From positions 62,001-126,000 of the forward strand of contig NZ_JAKREW010000001.1 in assembly GCF_022347545.1 (NCBI RefSeq): 64,000 nucleotides of DNA, given 5' to 3'. The stretch comes from Terribium retamae. Lineage in GTDB: Bacteria; Pseudomonadota; Alphaproteobacteria; Rhizobiales; Rhizobiaceae. Of the stretch, positions 1 through 9,080 are shown in pieces. How positions within the stretch are numbered: position 1 is the stretch's first letter; each line of letters opens with the position of its first letter. The notes beneath the pieces are model-generated. The model was not told the origin of the DNA and searched no databases. It saw only the letters and a program-made list of their open reading frames with translations. The translations under genes were made by a program, and so were the position numbers.

Positions 1-360
1 CAGGTCGCCGCATCTTTCGCCGGGGCGGGCCCCGTAGGTCGACGCCAAAACCACTTTCTCCAGTCCCGAGCCGTCGAGTGCGGTTATAATCGCCGCCAGA
101 TTGGCACGCTCTTCCTTGTCGGTGTCGGTGGAGGGGGCAGCCGGTGGATTGAGGAGAAACGCGCGCCTGCCGACGCGGAACGCCTGCCGTAATCTGTCGG
201 TATCGTGAATGTCGGCGACAAGGATTTGCGCGCCGGCTTCCTGGAGCTTCGCACCATGGTCGGCGCTGCGTGTTATCACCGTTACGGGCTCGCCGCGCGC
301 GAGGAGCGCCCTTGCCGTCGCCGAGCCGACCTGGCCTGTTCCGCCCAGGATGATGTGCAT
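1..360 (-). CDS. NmrA-like NAD(P)-binding protein (partial, C-terminus beyond window)
   Basis: The reading frame starts at the ATG complementary to 358-360 and stays open to the left edge, so only about the first 120 residues are visible. The N-terminus MHIILGGTGQVGSATARALL has the Rossmann dinucleotide-binding signature GxxGxxG. A basic stretch follows the second strand (VTVITRS), as in NADP-preferring atypical short-chain reductases of the NmrA/QorB group, and a third strand ends in VLASTYGARPG. I infer a reductase or redox sensor. The substrate cannot be told from this fragment. It is divergent from the methyltransferase at 640. Confidence 0.75.
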   Translation of the reverse strand, partial: MHIILGGTGQVGSATARALLARGEPVTVITRSADHGAKLQEAGAQILVADIHDTDRLRQAFRVGRRAFLLNPPAAPSTDTDKEERANLAAIITALDGSGLEKVVLASTYGARPGERCGDL

Positions 361-536
361 GACGCTTCTCCCTTGTTGCAAGTGATAGCCATAGCGGGAT
401 GTTGTCGGAACGTGTCAGAAGAGTCCGGGTTCCTTTGGTTTCATGGTGACAGGCAAATCGGCTTGCCGTGCGGTTCGCTGTTACTGCCAAGGATGGACGC
501 GCCCCTATTGGCCCGTCGCGCGTGAACTCGCCGATG

Positions 537-553
537 TGATCGTTATACGATCA
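537..553. promoter_or_regulatory. Inverted repeat, possible operator upstream of the methyltransferase
   Basis: TGATCGT-TAT-ACGATCA is a perfect 7-3-7 inverted repeat about 87 bp before the methyltransferase start, in the divergent gap with the NmrA-like gene. It looks like a dimeric repressor site. No regulator gene lies next to it in the window. The rest of 361-639 shows no convincing gene. Confidence 0.35.
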
Positions 554-639
554 GGTAGCGAAGCGCGGGCGATGGCCGACGCAATGTTCGGGTAATCCAA
601 GGTCTTCATGAATGGATCGCAGGCATGAAGGAGCATCGC

Positions 640-1296
640 GTGAATAGTGCGAGCGACGTTCGTTTCTGGGATCGGAGTTCCAGGAACTACGCCAAATCGG
701 CGATTGCCGATCAGCAGGGGTATAGCCGCACATTGGAGCGCACCCAGGCGCTGCTTGGTTCCGATGGCCACGTGCTAGAGCTCGGCTGTGGCACGGGAAC
801 CACTGCGCTGCGGCTCGCCGGTCGAGTACAAAGCTATCTGGCGACGGATTTTTCTCAGGCCATGATTGCGATCGCCAAGGAGAAGCTCGCGGTCGCACCA
901 ACCCCTGGACTCGAGTTCCGCACGGCGACCGCCGAAGCCCTGGATGCCGATACCGGGGCGTTCAACGCGGTTCTCTGCTTCAACTATCTCCATCTGGTTC
1001 GGGACTTGCCGGGCACACTGCAGCGCATCCACAGCCTGCTCGCTTCAAGAGGGCTATTCATTTCCAAGACGCCGTGTCTTGGGGATATGAATCCGCTGAT
1101 CCGGCTGGCGCTTCTGCCTGTGATGCGCGCCATCGGCATGGCCCCTCACGCTGGATCTTTCAGCAAGAAGGAACTCGCTCTCAGCATTTCGCTCGCAGGT
1201 TTCGAAATCCTCGAAATGGAAAATCACGCCGCCAGAGGCAACGATAACCGCCCTTATATTGTGGCGCGCAAGATAACCGACTTTTCTGAATCATAG
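640..1296 (+). CDS. Class I SAM-dependent methyltransferase
   Basis: A protein of 218 residues with the class I methyltransferase motif I (VLELGCGTGTTALRLA), an acidic end to strand 2 (YLATDFS), and a later motif in FNAVLCFNYLHLV. The C-terminal part carries the segments typical of Methyltransf_11/UbiE-like small-molecule enzymes. The GTG at 640 is preferred over the in-frame ATG at 625 because AAGGAG (628-633) sits six bases before it and actually overlaps the upstream ATG. The substrate is unknown and the neighbours do not suggest one. A perfect inverted repeat upstream (537-553) may regulate it. Confidence 0.8.
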   Translation: MNSASDVRFWDRSSRNYAKSAIADQQGYSRTLERTQALLGSDGHVLELGCGTGTTALRLAGRVQSYLATDFSQAMIAIAKEKLAVAPTPGLEFRTATAEALDADTGAFNAVLCFNYLHLVRDLPGTLQRIHSLLASRGLFISKTPCLGDMNPLIRLALLPVMRAIGMAPHAGSFSKKELALSISLAGFEILEMENHAARGNDNRPYIVARKITDFSES

Positions 1297-1350
1297 AAAA
1301 TTTCAAGCGATCGCGCCGACGTGCACTGGGCACCGCTCGTCAGGTTCACC

Positions 1351-1382
1351 ATTTCAGCACTTCATTTTCGTGGTGCTGAAAT
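1351..1382. other. 10-bp inverted repeat between methyltransferase and OFA transporter
   Basis: ATTTCAGCAC (1351-1360) and GTGCTGAAAT (1373-1382) form a perfect inverted repeat with a 12-base spacer. No U-run follows on either strand, so it is a weak terminator candidate. It could instead be an operator for the transporter that starts 83 bp later. Confidence 0.3.
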
Positions 1383-1464
1383 TAGACATTGGTAGTGGAT
1401 CAAATCTTCTCCGTTGCCTGCTCGCCTTGCAGTTCTATCCTCGCTGCAAACGAGGAGGAGAGAG

Positions 1465-2841
1465 ATGCAAGGCAGGACAGAAGCCTCTGGCAGCTGGCTC
1501 GATCGCGCGCACACCGTCGCCGACCCCGGTTTCAATCGATGGCTCGTGCCCCCGGCCGCCCTATGTATCCATCTGTGTATCGGCCAGGCCTACGCTTTCA
1601 GCGTGTTCAACCTGCCGATGTCGAAGCTGATCGGCATTACGGAATCCGCACCGGACGACTGGAAGCTGACCAGTCTCGGCTGGATATTCTCGATCGCGAT
1701 CGCTTTTCTTGGCATCGCCGCCGCCTTTGGGGGCGGCTGGCTGGATCGGGTCGGCCCGCGCAAGGCGATGACGCTTGCCGCCGGCTGCTTCGGCGGCGGT
1801 TTCCTCATATCCGCGCTTGGCGTCTATCTTCATCAGCTCTGGATTATCTATCTGGGCTATGGCGTCATCGGCGGGATCGGGCTCGGCCTCGGCTATATCT
1901 CTCCCGTCAAAACCCTGATCACCTGGTTCCCGGATCGGCCGGGCATGGCAACGGGCATGGCGATCATGGGATTCGGTGGTGGCGCTTTCATTGCCTCGCC
2001 GCTCTCAGTCTACCTGATGAAGATCTTTTCGACCGAGACCCATGTCGGGGTCGCCGAGACCTTCCTGGTGCTAGGCGTGGTCTATTTCATCTTCATGATG
2101 ATCGGCGCCACATTGGTGCGCGTTCCGCCGGATGGCTGGCGGCCATCTGGCTGGACCCCGCCGGTGAAACAGAGCGCAATGGTGACGAGCGCCAATGTCC
2201 ATCTGGATGACGCGCTGAAGACGCCGCAGTTCTGGCTGCTGTGGGGTGTGCTCTGCCTCAACGTCACAGCGGGCATCGGCGTGCTCGGACAGGCATCGGC
2301 AATGAGCCAGGAAATGTTCCCAGGTCGGATTTCGCCGGCCGCCGCGGCTGGCTTCGTCGGCCTCCTGTCGATCTTCAACATGCTGGGCCGGTTCTTCTGG
2401 GCATCGGCTAGCGATTTCATAGGTAGGAAGACAACTTACGCTATTTTCTTCTTGCTTGGTGTCATCATCTATGCGGCGGTGCCGTGGACAGGCCAGACAG
2501 GCAGCATCTTCCTGTTCGTATTGTTCTACGGGGTCATCCTGTCGATGTATGGTGGTGGCTTTGCGACAATACCAGCCTATCTGCGCGACGTGTTCGGCGT
2601 GCGCTATGTTGGCGCTATCCACGGCCGCCTGCTGACGGCATGGTCGGTCGCGGGCGTGCTCGGACCTGTGCTGGTCAACTATATCCGACAGTACCAGATC
2701 GACAGCGGCGTAGCGAAGGCTGATGCCTATACGGTTACCATGTACATCATGGCCGCGCTGCTGATTGTCGGTTTTGTGCTCAACCTTTTGATGCGGCCGG
2801 TAGCCGAGCGCTTTCACATGAAAGTCGAGCAGCCGGCTTGA
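1465..2841 (+). CDS. MFS transporter, oxalate/formate antiporter (OFA) family
   Basis: About 458 residues with twelve predicted membrane segments in two six-helix halves. The N-terminal half carries the OFA pattern: an early helix with HLCIGQAYAFSVFNLP, then FGGGWLDRVGPRKAM between helices 2 and 3. OFA proteins exchange or import small organic anions such as oxalate, formate or lactate across the inner membrane; the substrate here is not predictable. The start at 1465 follows GAGGAGGAGAGAG, a strong ribosome site, whereas the longer frame from 1414 has none. A 39-codon peptide gene lies 11 bp downstream and is probably co-translated. Confidence 0.85.
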   Translation: MQGRTEASGSWLDRAHTVADPGFNRWLVPPAALCIHLCIGQAYAFSVFNLPMSKLIGITESAPDDWKLTSLGWIFSIAIAFLGIAAAFGGGWLDRVGPRKAMTLAAGCFGGGFLISALGVYLHQLWIIYLGYGVIGGIGLGLGYISPVKTLITWFPDRPGMATGMAIMGFGGGAFIASPLSVYLMKIFSTETHVGVAETFLVLGVVYFIFMMIGATLVRVPPDGWRPSGWTPPVKQSAMVTSANVHLDDALKTPQFWLLWGVLCLNVTAGIGVLGQASAMSQEMFPGRISPAAAAGFVGLLSIFNMLGRFFWASASDFIGRKTTYAIFFLLGVIIYAAVPWTGQTGSIFLFVLFYGVILSMYGGGFATIPAYLRDVFGVRYVGAIHGRLLTAWSVAGVLGPVLVNYIRQYQIDSGVAKADAYTVTMYIMAALLIVGFVLNLLMRPVAERFHMKVEQPA

Positions 2842-2852
2842 GGGAGGACGAT

Positions 2853-2972
2853 ATGGCCAATGAAACGCAAGGCAGTTCGATCAAGCTGCTGCTCGCCTGG
2901 CTGCTGGTAGGTATTCCGCTTGCTTGGGGCTTCCTGATGACGCTGGCCAGCGCTTTGCCGCTCTTCCAGTAG
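2853..2972 (+). CDS. MFS transporter small-subunit peptide (39 aa, one TM)
   Basis: This is a 39-residue open frame beginning MANETQGSSIKLLLAWLLVG, with one hydrophobic segment (about residues 11-37) and no charged residues after K11. GGGAGG (2842-2847) lies five bases before the ATG, and the gene begins 11 bp after the transporter stop. Tiny single-span proteins are found immediately downstream of OFA-family MFS genes in many proteobacteria and are annotated as MFS transporter small subunit. A role in assembly or stability of the carrier is inference. Confidence 0.72.
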   Translation: MANETQGSSIKLLLAWLLVGIPLAWGFLMTLASALPLFQ

Positions 2973-2976
2973 CGAT

Positions 2977-3008
2977 GGAGGGGCAGCCTCGATGAGGCGC
3001 GTCCCTCC
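2977..3008. terminator. Hairpin between convergent genes
   Basis: GGAGGG (2977-2982) pairs with CCCTCC (3003-3008) and encloses a second stem GCCTC/GAGGC (2986-2998). It lies exactly between the 39-aa peptide gene and the convergent GNAT gene. There is no long U-run, so it may be a weak bidirectional terminator. Confidence 0.4.
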
Positions 3009-3013
3009 GCAAT

Positions 3014-3508
3014 TTAGCCCTTCAGCTGCTTGGCGTAGTAACGAACGGCTTTCTTGCCACCATGGATGACGGCTTCACCGACTTCCCGGAAGCCGAGTGC
3101 GGCATGGAAGGCATCCGAGCCTGGATTGGGCGGATCCAAGTTCACTTCGCATGTGACGATGTCGTGGCCGGCCGCCGCGGCACGCGCAAAGAGGTCTTCA
3201 TACAGGCGGCGCGCATGGCCGCGCCCGCGAGCGCTGGCCGCAACCACGATGCGATCGACATAAACAAAGCTTGGGTAGCGTTCCCGGAACCAAAGGAAGT
3301 TCGGGCTGTCGTAGGTGGCTGTCTGGTCAAAGGTCAGCAGGAAGGCCTCGACATCGCCGATGCGGCTTGCTGAGAACGACGTAGTGATCAACGCGGAGAG
3401 TTCTTGCGGTTCGAGCCACGACAGCTCGGCGGCGTTCTCATTGTTGAGAACGAGCACGGCCGCTTCGTCCGCGGCTTGCACGGCTTCGATGGGAAGCGAT
3501 TCCGTCAT
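3014..3508 (-). CDS. GNAT family N-acetyltransferase
   Basis: A 164-residue acyl-CoA-dependent N-acetyltransferase. The acetyl-CoA pyrophosphate loop is visible as VVAASARGRGHARRLYEDLF at about residues 87-106, followed by the late motif GSDAFHAALGFREVGE. The start codon overlaps the cutC stop by four bases (ATGA), so the two are translationally coupled. The YIDRIVVA-like strand (here VYVDRIVVA) before the loop is typical of the family. The acceptor substrate is unknown. Confidence 0.85.
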   Translation of the reverse strand: MTESLPIEAVQAADEAAVLVLNNENAAELSWLEPQELSALITTSFSASRIGDVEAFLLTFDQTATYDSPNFLWFRERYPSFVYVDRIVVAASARGRGHARRLYEDLFARAAAAGHDIVTCEVNLDPPNPGSDAFHAALGFREVGEAVIHGGKKAVRYYAKQLKG

Positions 3509-4272
3509 GCCCGTGCTGCCTTGATGGTGGCTACGACAAGTGCCTCGTCGGTAACGGTGTTGCGGTATTCGCGATCGAGATCGTCACCCCCCATCCCGAC
3601 ATGCGGATTGCGGTAGAGCATGCCGCTGGCTTCATCTCTGGGCGAAGCGAAGTGCATTTCCGTTAGTCCGGTCTTTGCACGCACGGCGCCGATATTGGTC
3701 GGATCGAGCGCGCCGCAACCCATGATGATGATGCGTCCGGCCGCCTGCTTGACGAGTGCCGCCAAAAGATCGGCGCCTTCCACGGCCGTGTCACGCTGGC
3801 CGGAAGTGAGCACGCGTCCGACCTTGCAGCGGATGAGCGCCTCGAGCGCTTCGGTCGGATCACGCGTCATGTCGAAGGCACGATGGCAGGTGACCGCGAG
3901 CGGGCCGGCAGCATCGACGAGGCCGGCCATCCGCTCTTCATCGATCTCCCCGTCCGCCGTGAGACAGCCGACCACCACGCCGGCAACACCGAGCTCGCGA
4001 AGCGCGACGACATCGGCCAGCATGGAGCGATATTCAGCATCGCTGTAGAGGAAATCACCGCCGCGAGGGCGCACGATGACGTGGAAGGGGATCCTCGCCA
4101 GTTCCAATGCCAGCCGAACCGTCCCGAGGCTCGGCGTGATGCCACCCTCAACCAGGCTGGCGCACAGTTCGACGCGATCGGCTCCCGCACGCTCAGCGGC
4201 GAGAAGGCCATCGATGCCCTCGACGCAGATTTCGATCACCGGGAGTTTCGTTGTCACATCGGGGCTGGCCAA
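3505..4272 (-). CDS. cutC: CutC family protein (copper homeostasis)
   Basis: A TIM-barrel CutC protein, about 255 residues from the chosen start. Family landmarks are VIEICVEGIDGLLAAERAGADRVELC at the start (conserved E and RVELC), HVIVRPRGGDFLYSD, VGCLTADGEID, CHRAFD and RVLTSGQ. CutC is linked to copper tolerance, but its biochemical role is unsettled. The open frame extends back to 4419, but residues before LASPDVTTK do not look like protein. A TTG at 4272 has GGAG six bases upstream, and a GTG at 4257 is the alternative. First gene of a pair with the GNAT enzyme. Confidence 0.85.
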   Translation of the reverse strand: MASPDVTTKLPVIEICVEGIDGLLAAERAGADRVELCASLVEGGITPSLGTVRLALELARIPFHVIVRPRGGDFLYSDAEYRSMLADVVALRELGVAGVVVGCLTADGEIDEERMAGLVDAAGPLAVTCHRAFDMTRDPTEALEALIRCKVGRVLTSGQRDTAVEGADLLAALVKQAAGRIIIMGCGALDPTNIGAVRAKTGLTEMHFASPRDEASGMLYRNPHVGMGGDDLDREYRNTVTDEALVVATIKAARA

Positions 4273-4572
4273 GGTCGTCTCCAGTTCGGCTTGAACGTGG
4301 CGATGCCTAGCACTGCGTGCAGCAAGGCGGAAGCGGGCAGGGACAGGTAATTCGTCCCGCCAGCGATGTCGTGGGTCCGAATGGGCAAACGCGGCTGGTA
4401 TCGAACCTGGGTTCGGCATTTCAACGTGTCGTTAGATAGATCGTTCGCATGTGCGGCGACATTTGCAAAAAGCTTTCTGAACTAATTCTACAAATTCAGT
4501 AGCGTTTAACCGATCAGCGACGTGCGCTGATGTTTCGGGGGCCAAGCCTCGATCATGGAAAGGGGTAAACGC
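4273..4572. other. Divergent intergenic region, cutC / sulfonate operon
   Basis: There is no credible gene here. It should hold the promoters for cutC (minus) and the tau-ssu operon (plus). An AT-rich stretch around 4462-4500 includes CTGAA (4477-4481) and TTCAG (4495-4499), a weak inverted repeat with a 13-base spacer. I cannot assign it to a known regulator such as a CysB/Cbl-type protein. Confidence 0.4.
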
Positions 4573-5583
4573 ATGCGCAAACTGTTCACTGCCGCCCTCG
4601 CGGGTCTCTCGCTCAGCGCTTCCGTTTCGCTGGCCTTCGCTGCGGACGACAAGAAGGTGGTCATTGCCTACCAGACGGGCTCGACGCCCTATTTCGTCGG
4701 CATCGCCAATGGCGAGATTGCCAAAAAGACCGGTTGGGACATCGAATTCCGCCGCTTCAATTCAGGCGCCGACATCTTCGCGGCGATCGCTTCCGGCGCC
4801 GTGCAGATCGGTGATGTCGGTTCCAGCCCGTACGCGGCTGCAGTCTCGAAGGGGTTGGATGTCAAAGGCTTCTATATCTCCTCTGTCTCGCGCGACGGAG
4901 AGGCGCTGGTGGTCCGGCCCGAGATTGCGTCTCCTAAGGACCTGAAAGGCAAAAAGCTGGCGGCGGCACCGGTTTCCACCGACCATTATCAGCTGCTTGC
5001 TGTCTTGAAGCAGGAAGGTATTGCCGAAAAGGACGCTCAGGTCATCGCCATCCCTCAGCCCGAGATCGTCGCAGCCTGGAAGCGTGGCGACATCGATGGC
5101 GCTTTTGTTTGGGATCCCGCGCTCTCCGAACTTAAGAAAAATGGCAAGGTGCTCTTGACCGCCGGCGAAGTGGCTGACCGTGGCGCGCCGACATTCAGCG
5201 CGCTGGTGGCGACCGGTGAGTTCGCCAAGGAACATCCCGAATTCCTGACGCAGTATGTGCAGCAGGTGGATGGATACTTCACCTCTTTTGCCAACGACAA
5301 GGCGGCATGGGGCCCGGACTCTGAAAACATCAAGCTGATCGCCGGCCTGCAGGGCGGTACACCGGCCGATCATGCCGAACGCATCAAGACGACCGTGGTG
5401 CCGCCGTTGGCCGAGCAGCTCTCCGACAAATGGCTGGGTGGTGGTGAAAATAGTGGTGTCGCCAAGATCCTCAAGGACACCGCCGGCTTCCTGAAGGAGC
5501 AACGCAAGATCACCGCCGTGAAGGACAATTACGGCAGCTTCGTCGATCCGCAATACGCGGCCGCAGCCAAGGTCTCCAACTGA
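4573..5583 (+). CDS. tauA: Taurine/sulfonate ABC transporter substrate-binding protein
   Basis: A periplasmic binding protein of about 336 residues. The signal peptide [20 protein letters not shown] ends near AFA-ADDKK. The mature part closely follows TauA of enterobacteria: [19 protein letters not shown], then [32 protein letters not shown]. It captures taurine or related sulfonates for import under sulfur limitation. The start at 4573 has AGGGG upstream; the in-frame ATG at 4555 would add six charged residues before the signal peptide. First gene of a five-gene operon. A 12-bp hairpin follows the stop. Confidence 0.88.
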   Translation: MRKLFTAALAGLSLSASVSLAFAADDKKVVIAYQTGSTPYFVGIANGEIAKKTGWDIEFRRFNSGADIFAAIASGAVQIGDVGSSPYAAAVSKGLDVKGFYISSVSRDGEALVVRPEIASPKDLKGKKLAAAPVSTDHYQLLAVLKQEGIAEKDAQVIAIPQPEIVAAWKRGDIDGAFVWDPALSELKKNGKVLLTAGEVADRGAPTFSALVATGEFAKEHPEFLTQYVQQVDGYFTSFANDKAAWGPDSENIKLIAGLQGGTPADHAERIKTTVVPPLAEQLSDKWLGGGENSGVAKILKDTAGFLKEQRKITAVKDNYGSFVDPQYAAAAKVSN

Positions 5584-5589
5584 AGAATT

Positions 5590-5625
5590 GGACAGGTGCG
5601 AGCCGGACACGGTTCGTGCCTGTCC
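5590..5625 (+). other. Intra-operon hairpin after tauA
   Basis: GGACAGGTGCGA (5590-5601) pairs with TCGTGCCTGTCC (5614-5625), 12 bp including two G-U pairs. No U-run follows. A hairpin directly after the binding-protein gene is common in ABC operons and usually protects that part of the mRNA, giving more binding protein than membrane components. That role is inferred here. Confidence 0.5.
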
Positions 5626-5639
5626 CCCGAGGGCACACC

Positions 5640-6428
5640 ATGCTTCAGATCCGAGATGCCAGCGTCACCTTTTCGGCTTCCGATGGAAGCGCAGTTCATG
5701 CGCTCGATCATGTGTCGCTGGATATCGCACCCGATTCCATCGTTGTTGCCGTCGGTGCGTCGGGATGTGGCAAGTCGACCTTGCTCAATGCCATCGCCGG
5801 CTTCCTGCCGCTCACCGAAGGCTCGATCATATTGGATGGCGAGGAGATCGATCGGCCTGGCGGCGACCGGGGCGTCGTCTTCCAGAAGGATACGCTGCTG
5901 CCTTGGGCGAGCGTGGTCGACAACGTTGCGCTGGGGCTGAAGTTTGCCGGCGTCTCGAAGGCAGCGCGGCGTGAGCGCGCCCGTGAACTGCTCGACCTTG
6001 TCGGGCTTGCCGATTTCGCCGACAAGCCGCCTTACGAGCTCTCCGGCGGCATGCGCCAGCGTGTCGGTCTGGCCCGTGCCTTGGCGACAGATCCCAAGAT
6101 CCTGCTCATGGACGAGCCGTTCGGTGCTCTGGACAGCCTGACGCGCGAGACGATGCAGCAATTGCTGGCTTCGGTCTGGGCGCGCACCGGCAAGCAGATC
6201 CTGTTCATCACCCACTCCATCGAGGAAGCGCTGACATTGGGAACCACCGTCGTGGTGATGTCACCACGGCCCGGCCGTATTGTCGCGCGTTTCGAGGCGG
6301 GATTCGTGCGCGAATTCGCCGGGACGGGCGACATCGGCCCGATTCTTTCTGATCCACGTTTCATCGAGCTGCGCGAGGAAATCCGCGCGCTCATCCATCG
6401 GCCAGCGGCCAAGGGAACGTTACAATGA
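5640..6428 (+). CDS. tauB: Taurine/sulfonate ABC transporter ATP-binding protein
   Basis: A cytoplasmic ATPase of 262 residues. Walker A is GASGCGKST, the family signature is [15 protein letters not shown], and Walker B is [17 protein letters not shown], followed by the H-loop ([10 protein letters not shown]). The N-terminus [11 protein letters not shown] and the segment [19 protein letters not shown] match TauB, so the ATG at 5640 is chosen over upstream in-frame codons. Its stop overlaps the tauC start by four bases. It energises import of sulfonates by the TauABC complex. Confidence 0.88.
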   Translation: MLQIRDASVTFSASDGSAVHALDHVSLDIAPDSIVVAVGASGCGKSTLLNAIAGFLPLTEGSIILDGEEIDRPGGDRGVVFQKDTLLPWASVVDNVALGLKFAGVSKAARRERARELLDLVGLADFADKPPYELSGGMRQRVGLARALATDPKILLMDEPFGALDSLTRETMQQLLASVWARTGKQILFITHSIEEALTLGTTVVVMSPRPGRIVARFEAGFVREFAGTGDIGPILSDPRFIELREEIRALIHRPAAKGTLQ

Positions 6429-7285
6429 CGCTCGCTGCAGATCCACGCGCCGTCTTCACGCACGTCCAGCCGGCACCGACGACGCGTCGCCTGCCTGCGA
6501 ACCGGGCAGGCAAAACGGTTTCGTCCGGTACAATTCTGATCAGCACGGTTACCCTGCTGGCGTTGTTCGTTCTGTGGCTCGTCGCGACCCAACTCGGTTG
6601 GGCCACGCCGCTGTTCCTGCCGTCGCCGGCGGAGGTGCTGACACAATTCCAAGCTGTTGCCGTGGATGGCTATGCCGATGGCACGCTTCTCCAGCACACA
6701 TTGGCTAGTCTCGGTCGCATCCTCGTCGCGCTCTGCATCGGTGTGCTGCTCGGCGTCCCGCTGGGTCTGCTGATGGGGCTGAACCGCTGGGTCCGGGGCA
6801 CCCTTTCGGTACCGATCGGACTCTATTGGGGACTGCCGCCGCTCGCCTATCTGCCGCTGCTCATCATCTGGCTGGGCATCGGTGAATCCTCCAAGATCGT
6901 TTTGCTTTCACTGTCCACTTTCGCACCGATCTGCTTCTCCGCGCAGGCCGGCGTGCGCTCGGTGCCGGTCGAGCGGATAAATGCAGCACTTTCGCTCGGC
7001 GCCACAAGGCTGCAGCTCTTCACCAACATCATCCTGCCTTCGGCGTTGCCCGAAATCCTGACTGGCCTGCGCATCGCGGTTGCCGCCGGCCTGTCGTGCC
7101 TTGTCGCAGCCGAACTCATCGCAGCCCGTTCCGGGCTCGGCTACATGATCATGTCGGCCGCCAATTTCCTGTCGACCGATGTGGTTTTCGTCGGCCTCAT
7201 TCTCATTGCAGCTCTCGCCTTCCTGTTCGCCACCGGCATGCGCTGGCTGGAGCGCAAGCTTGTGCCCTGGAAGGGCAAGATCTGA
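6425..7285 (+). CDS. tauC: Taurine/sulfonate ABC transporter permease
   Basis: An inner-membrane permease of 286 residues with a cytoplasmic N-terminal tail of about 40 residues and six predicted helices. The BPD_transp_1 coupling (EAA) loop is visible in [31 protein letters not shown]. TauC-type features include [37 protein letters not shown] and [13 protein letters not shown]. The start overlaps the tauB stop (ATGA). It forms the membrane channel of the sulfonate importer. Confidence 0.87.
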   Translation: MTLAADPRAVFTHVQPAPTTRRLPANRAGKTVSSGTILISTVTLLALFVLWLVATQLGWATPLFLPSPAEVLTQFQAVAVDGYADGTLLQHTLASLGRILVALCIGVLLGVPLGLLMGLNRWVRGTLSVPIGLYWGLPPLAYLPLLIIWLGIGESSKIVLLSLSTFAPICFSAQAGVRSVPVERINAALSLGATRLQLFTNIILPSALPEILTGLRIAVAAGLSCLVAAELIAARSGLGYMIMSAANFLSTDVVFVGLILIAALAFLFATGMRWLERKLVPWKGKI

Positions 7286-7321
7286 ACAACCGATACTAAG
7301 CGATCGCAGAAGGAACGTCCT

Positions 7322-8473
7322 ATGTCCAACGCGCCCCTCGACCTCTACTGGTATCTGCCAACCCATGGCGACGGGCCATATCTCGGCACCGACGAGCGCC
7401 ATCGTCCTGCTACCTTTGGCTATCTCAGGGAGATTGCCCAGGCAGCCGATAGGCTCGGATTCAAAGGCGTGCTTCTTCCGACAGGTACACGCTGCGAAGA
7501 CGCCTGGATAACCGCGGCTGCATTGATCCCCCAGACCGAGCAGTTGCGTTTCCTGGTGGCGCTGCGGCCGGGTAGCGGCACGCCGGCGCTGTTTGCGCGC
7601 CATGCTGCCACGCTCGACCGCATCTCCAACGGCCGTGTCCTGCTCAATGTCGTCACCGGCGCCGACCCGGCTGACCTCGCAGGCGATGGCAACAAGCTCA
7701 ATCATGCCGAACGCTATGCGCAGACGGATGAATTCCTGACGATCTGGCGCGGCATGCTTTCGGGCGAGGAGGTGAATTTCGAAGGTCAGTATCTGTCGGC
7801 GAAAGGCTCCGATATTTCATTCCCGCCGGTGCAGAAACCTTATCCGCCACTCTGGTTCGGCGGCTCTTCGGACGCCGGCATTGCGATCGCCGCCAAGCAT
7901 GTCGACGTCTATCTGAGTTGGGGTGAACCGGTCGATCAACTGGCCGAGAAGCTGGAACGCGTGCGCGCAGCCGCGGCCAGGGAAGGGCGCAACATTCGCT
8001 TTGGCCTGCGCATCCATCTGATTGTTCGCGAGACCGAGGAAGAAGCATGGGCGGCGGCTGACCGACTGATAAGCCATGTCACCGACGAAGTGATCGCCGA
8101 GGCGCAGAACAACTTCGTCAACGTGTCGGAATCAGTTGGCCAGAAGCGGATGTCGGCACTGCATCAGGGCCGACGCGACAGACTGGTCGTTGGTCCCAAT
8201 CTGTGGGCTGGGCTTGGACTGGTGCGTGGCGGAGCAGGGACCGCCCTGGTCGGAAGCCCGGACAATGTCGCCGCACGTATCCGCGAATATCAGGCGATCG
8301 GCATCGAGACGATCATCGCCTCGGCCTATCCGCATCTGGAAGAGGCCTACAACGTTGCTGAATTGCTGTTCCCCAAGCTCAATCTGCATGGCGAGGCCGC
8401 ACCGGCACTGCGTGGTTGGGATGTCGAATTCGGGCGCGGCGTACGCCCGCGTGTCGCCGCTTCGGCATCCTGA
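7322..8473 (+). CDS. ssuD: FMNH2-dependent alkanesulfonate monooxygenase
   Basis: A 383-residue luciferase-like flavin monooxygenase very close to Ssu[31 protein letters not shown] (the conserved Cys region), [36 protein letters not shown] and [18 protein letters not shown]. It oxidises alkanesulfonates with reduced FMN and O2 to the aldehyde and sulfite. It lies 36 bp after tauC with GAAGGAAC before the ATG. No tauD-like dioxygenase is present, so substrates imported by the Tau-type transporter are presumably desulfonated by this enzyme. Confidence 0.93.
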   Translation: MSNAPLDLYWYLPTHGDGPYLGTDERHRPATFGYLREIAQAADRLGFKGVLLPTGTRCEDAWITAAALIPQTEQLRFLVALRPGSGTPALFARHAATLDRISNGRVLLNVVTGADPADLAGDGNKLNHAERYAQTDEFLTIWRGMLSGEEVNFEGQYLSAKGSDISFPPVQKPYPPLWFGGSSDAGIAIAAKHVDVYLSWGEPVDQLAEKLERVRAAAAREGRNIRFGLRIHLIVRETEEEAWAAADRLISHVTDEVIAEAQNNFVNVSESVGQKRMSALHQGRRDRLVVGPNLWAGLGLVRGGAGTALVGSPDNVAARIREYQAIGIETIIASAYPHLEEAYNVAELLFPKLNLHGEAAPALRGWDVEFGRGVRPRVAASAS

Positions 8474-8495
8474 ATGAAATAAAGGAGAACCATCC

Positions 8496-9056
8496 ATGAC
8501 CCGCGCGCGCATTGTCGGCTTTTCCGGCAACATCAGCCGGCCTTCCAAGACTCTGGCTTTTGTCGATCATATCGTCCAGGAGATCGGCCGGCGTAATGGC
8601 TTGCCGGCTAAAAGCTGGGATGTTGAAGATCTCGGCCCTTCGCTCGCCACGGCGCGACGCGCAAGCGCCCTGGACGAACCTGCACAGGCAATCCTGCAGG
8701 CGGTCACGGAAGCCGATCTCCTGGTGATCGGTTCGCCTACCTACAAAGGAAGTTACACCGGCTTGTTCAAGCATTTCTTCGATCTTCTTGATCCTGCCGC
8801 GCTGCGTGGCAAGCCGGTGCTTTTGACCGCAACAGGTGGCGGCGACCGCCATGCGTTGATCGTCGAGCATCAGCTGCGGCCATTATTCGGTTTCTTCGAA
8901 GCCTTCGCCCTGCCGACCGCTATCTACGCGACGGACCGTGATTTCGACAATGGCGTCCCGATCTCCGAACCATTGTTGAGACGTGTGGCGCAAGCGGTAG
9001 GTGAGGCCGAGACGGTGCTCGCCAGCCGTGCACCCCTCGCAGTGGCCGCTGAGTAG
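8496..9056 (+). CDS. NAD(P)H-dependent FMN reductase (MsuE/SsuE type)
   Basis: A 186-residue flavodoxin-fold reductase. The FMN phosphate loop is GFSGNISRPSKT near the N-terminus, LLVIGSPTYKGSYTGLFKHF is the NADPH_dep_FMN_red signature, and TATGGGDRHALIVEHQLRPLF follows. It supplies FMNH2 to the monooxygenase encoded 22 bp upstream. AAAGGAG precedes the ATG. Sequence flavour is nearer MsuE than E. coli SsuE. It is the last gene of the tau-ssu operon and converges on dusA. Confidence 0.88.
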   Translation: MTRARIVGFSGNISRPSKTLAFVDHIVQEIGRRNGLPAKSWDVEDLGPSLATARRASALDEPAQAILQAVTEADLLVIGSPTYKGSYTGLFKHFFDLLDPAALRGKPVLLTATGGGDRHALIVEHQLRPLFGFFEAFALPTAIYATDRDFDNGVPISEPLLRRVAQAVGEAETVLASRAPLAVAAE

Positions 9057-9080
9057 AACTCGGCGTCCTTTTCTCGTGTC

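Noticed and set aside
400..600. Possible remnant of an HxlR-type regulator (RPYWPVARELADVI) divergent from the NmrA-like gene
   Set aside because: Only a dozen residues look suggestive and the frame then stops; too weak to call.
2071..2817. 248-codon antisense frame in the OFA transporter gene
   Set aside because: Shadow; no ribosome site and no recognisable domain.
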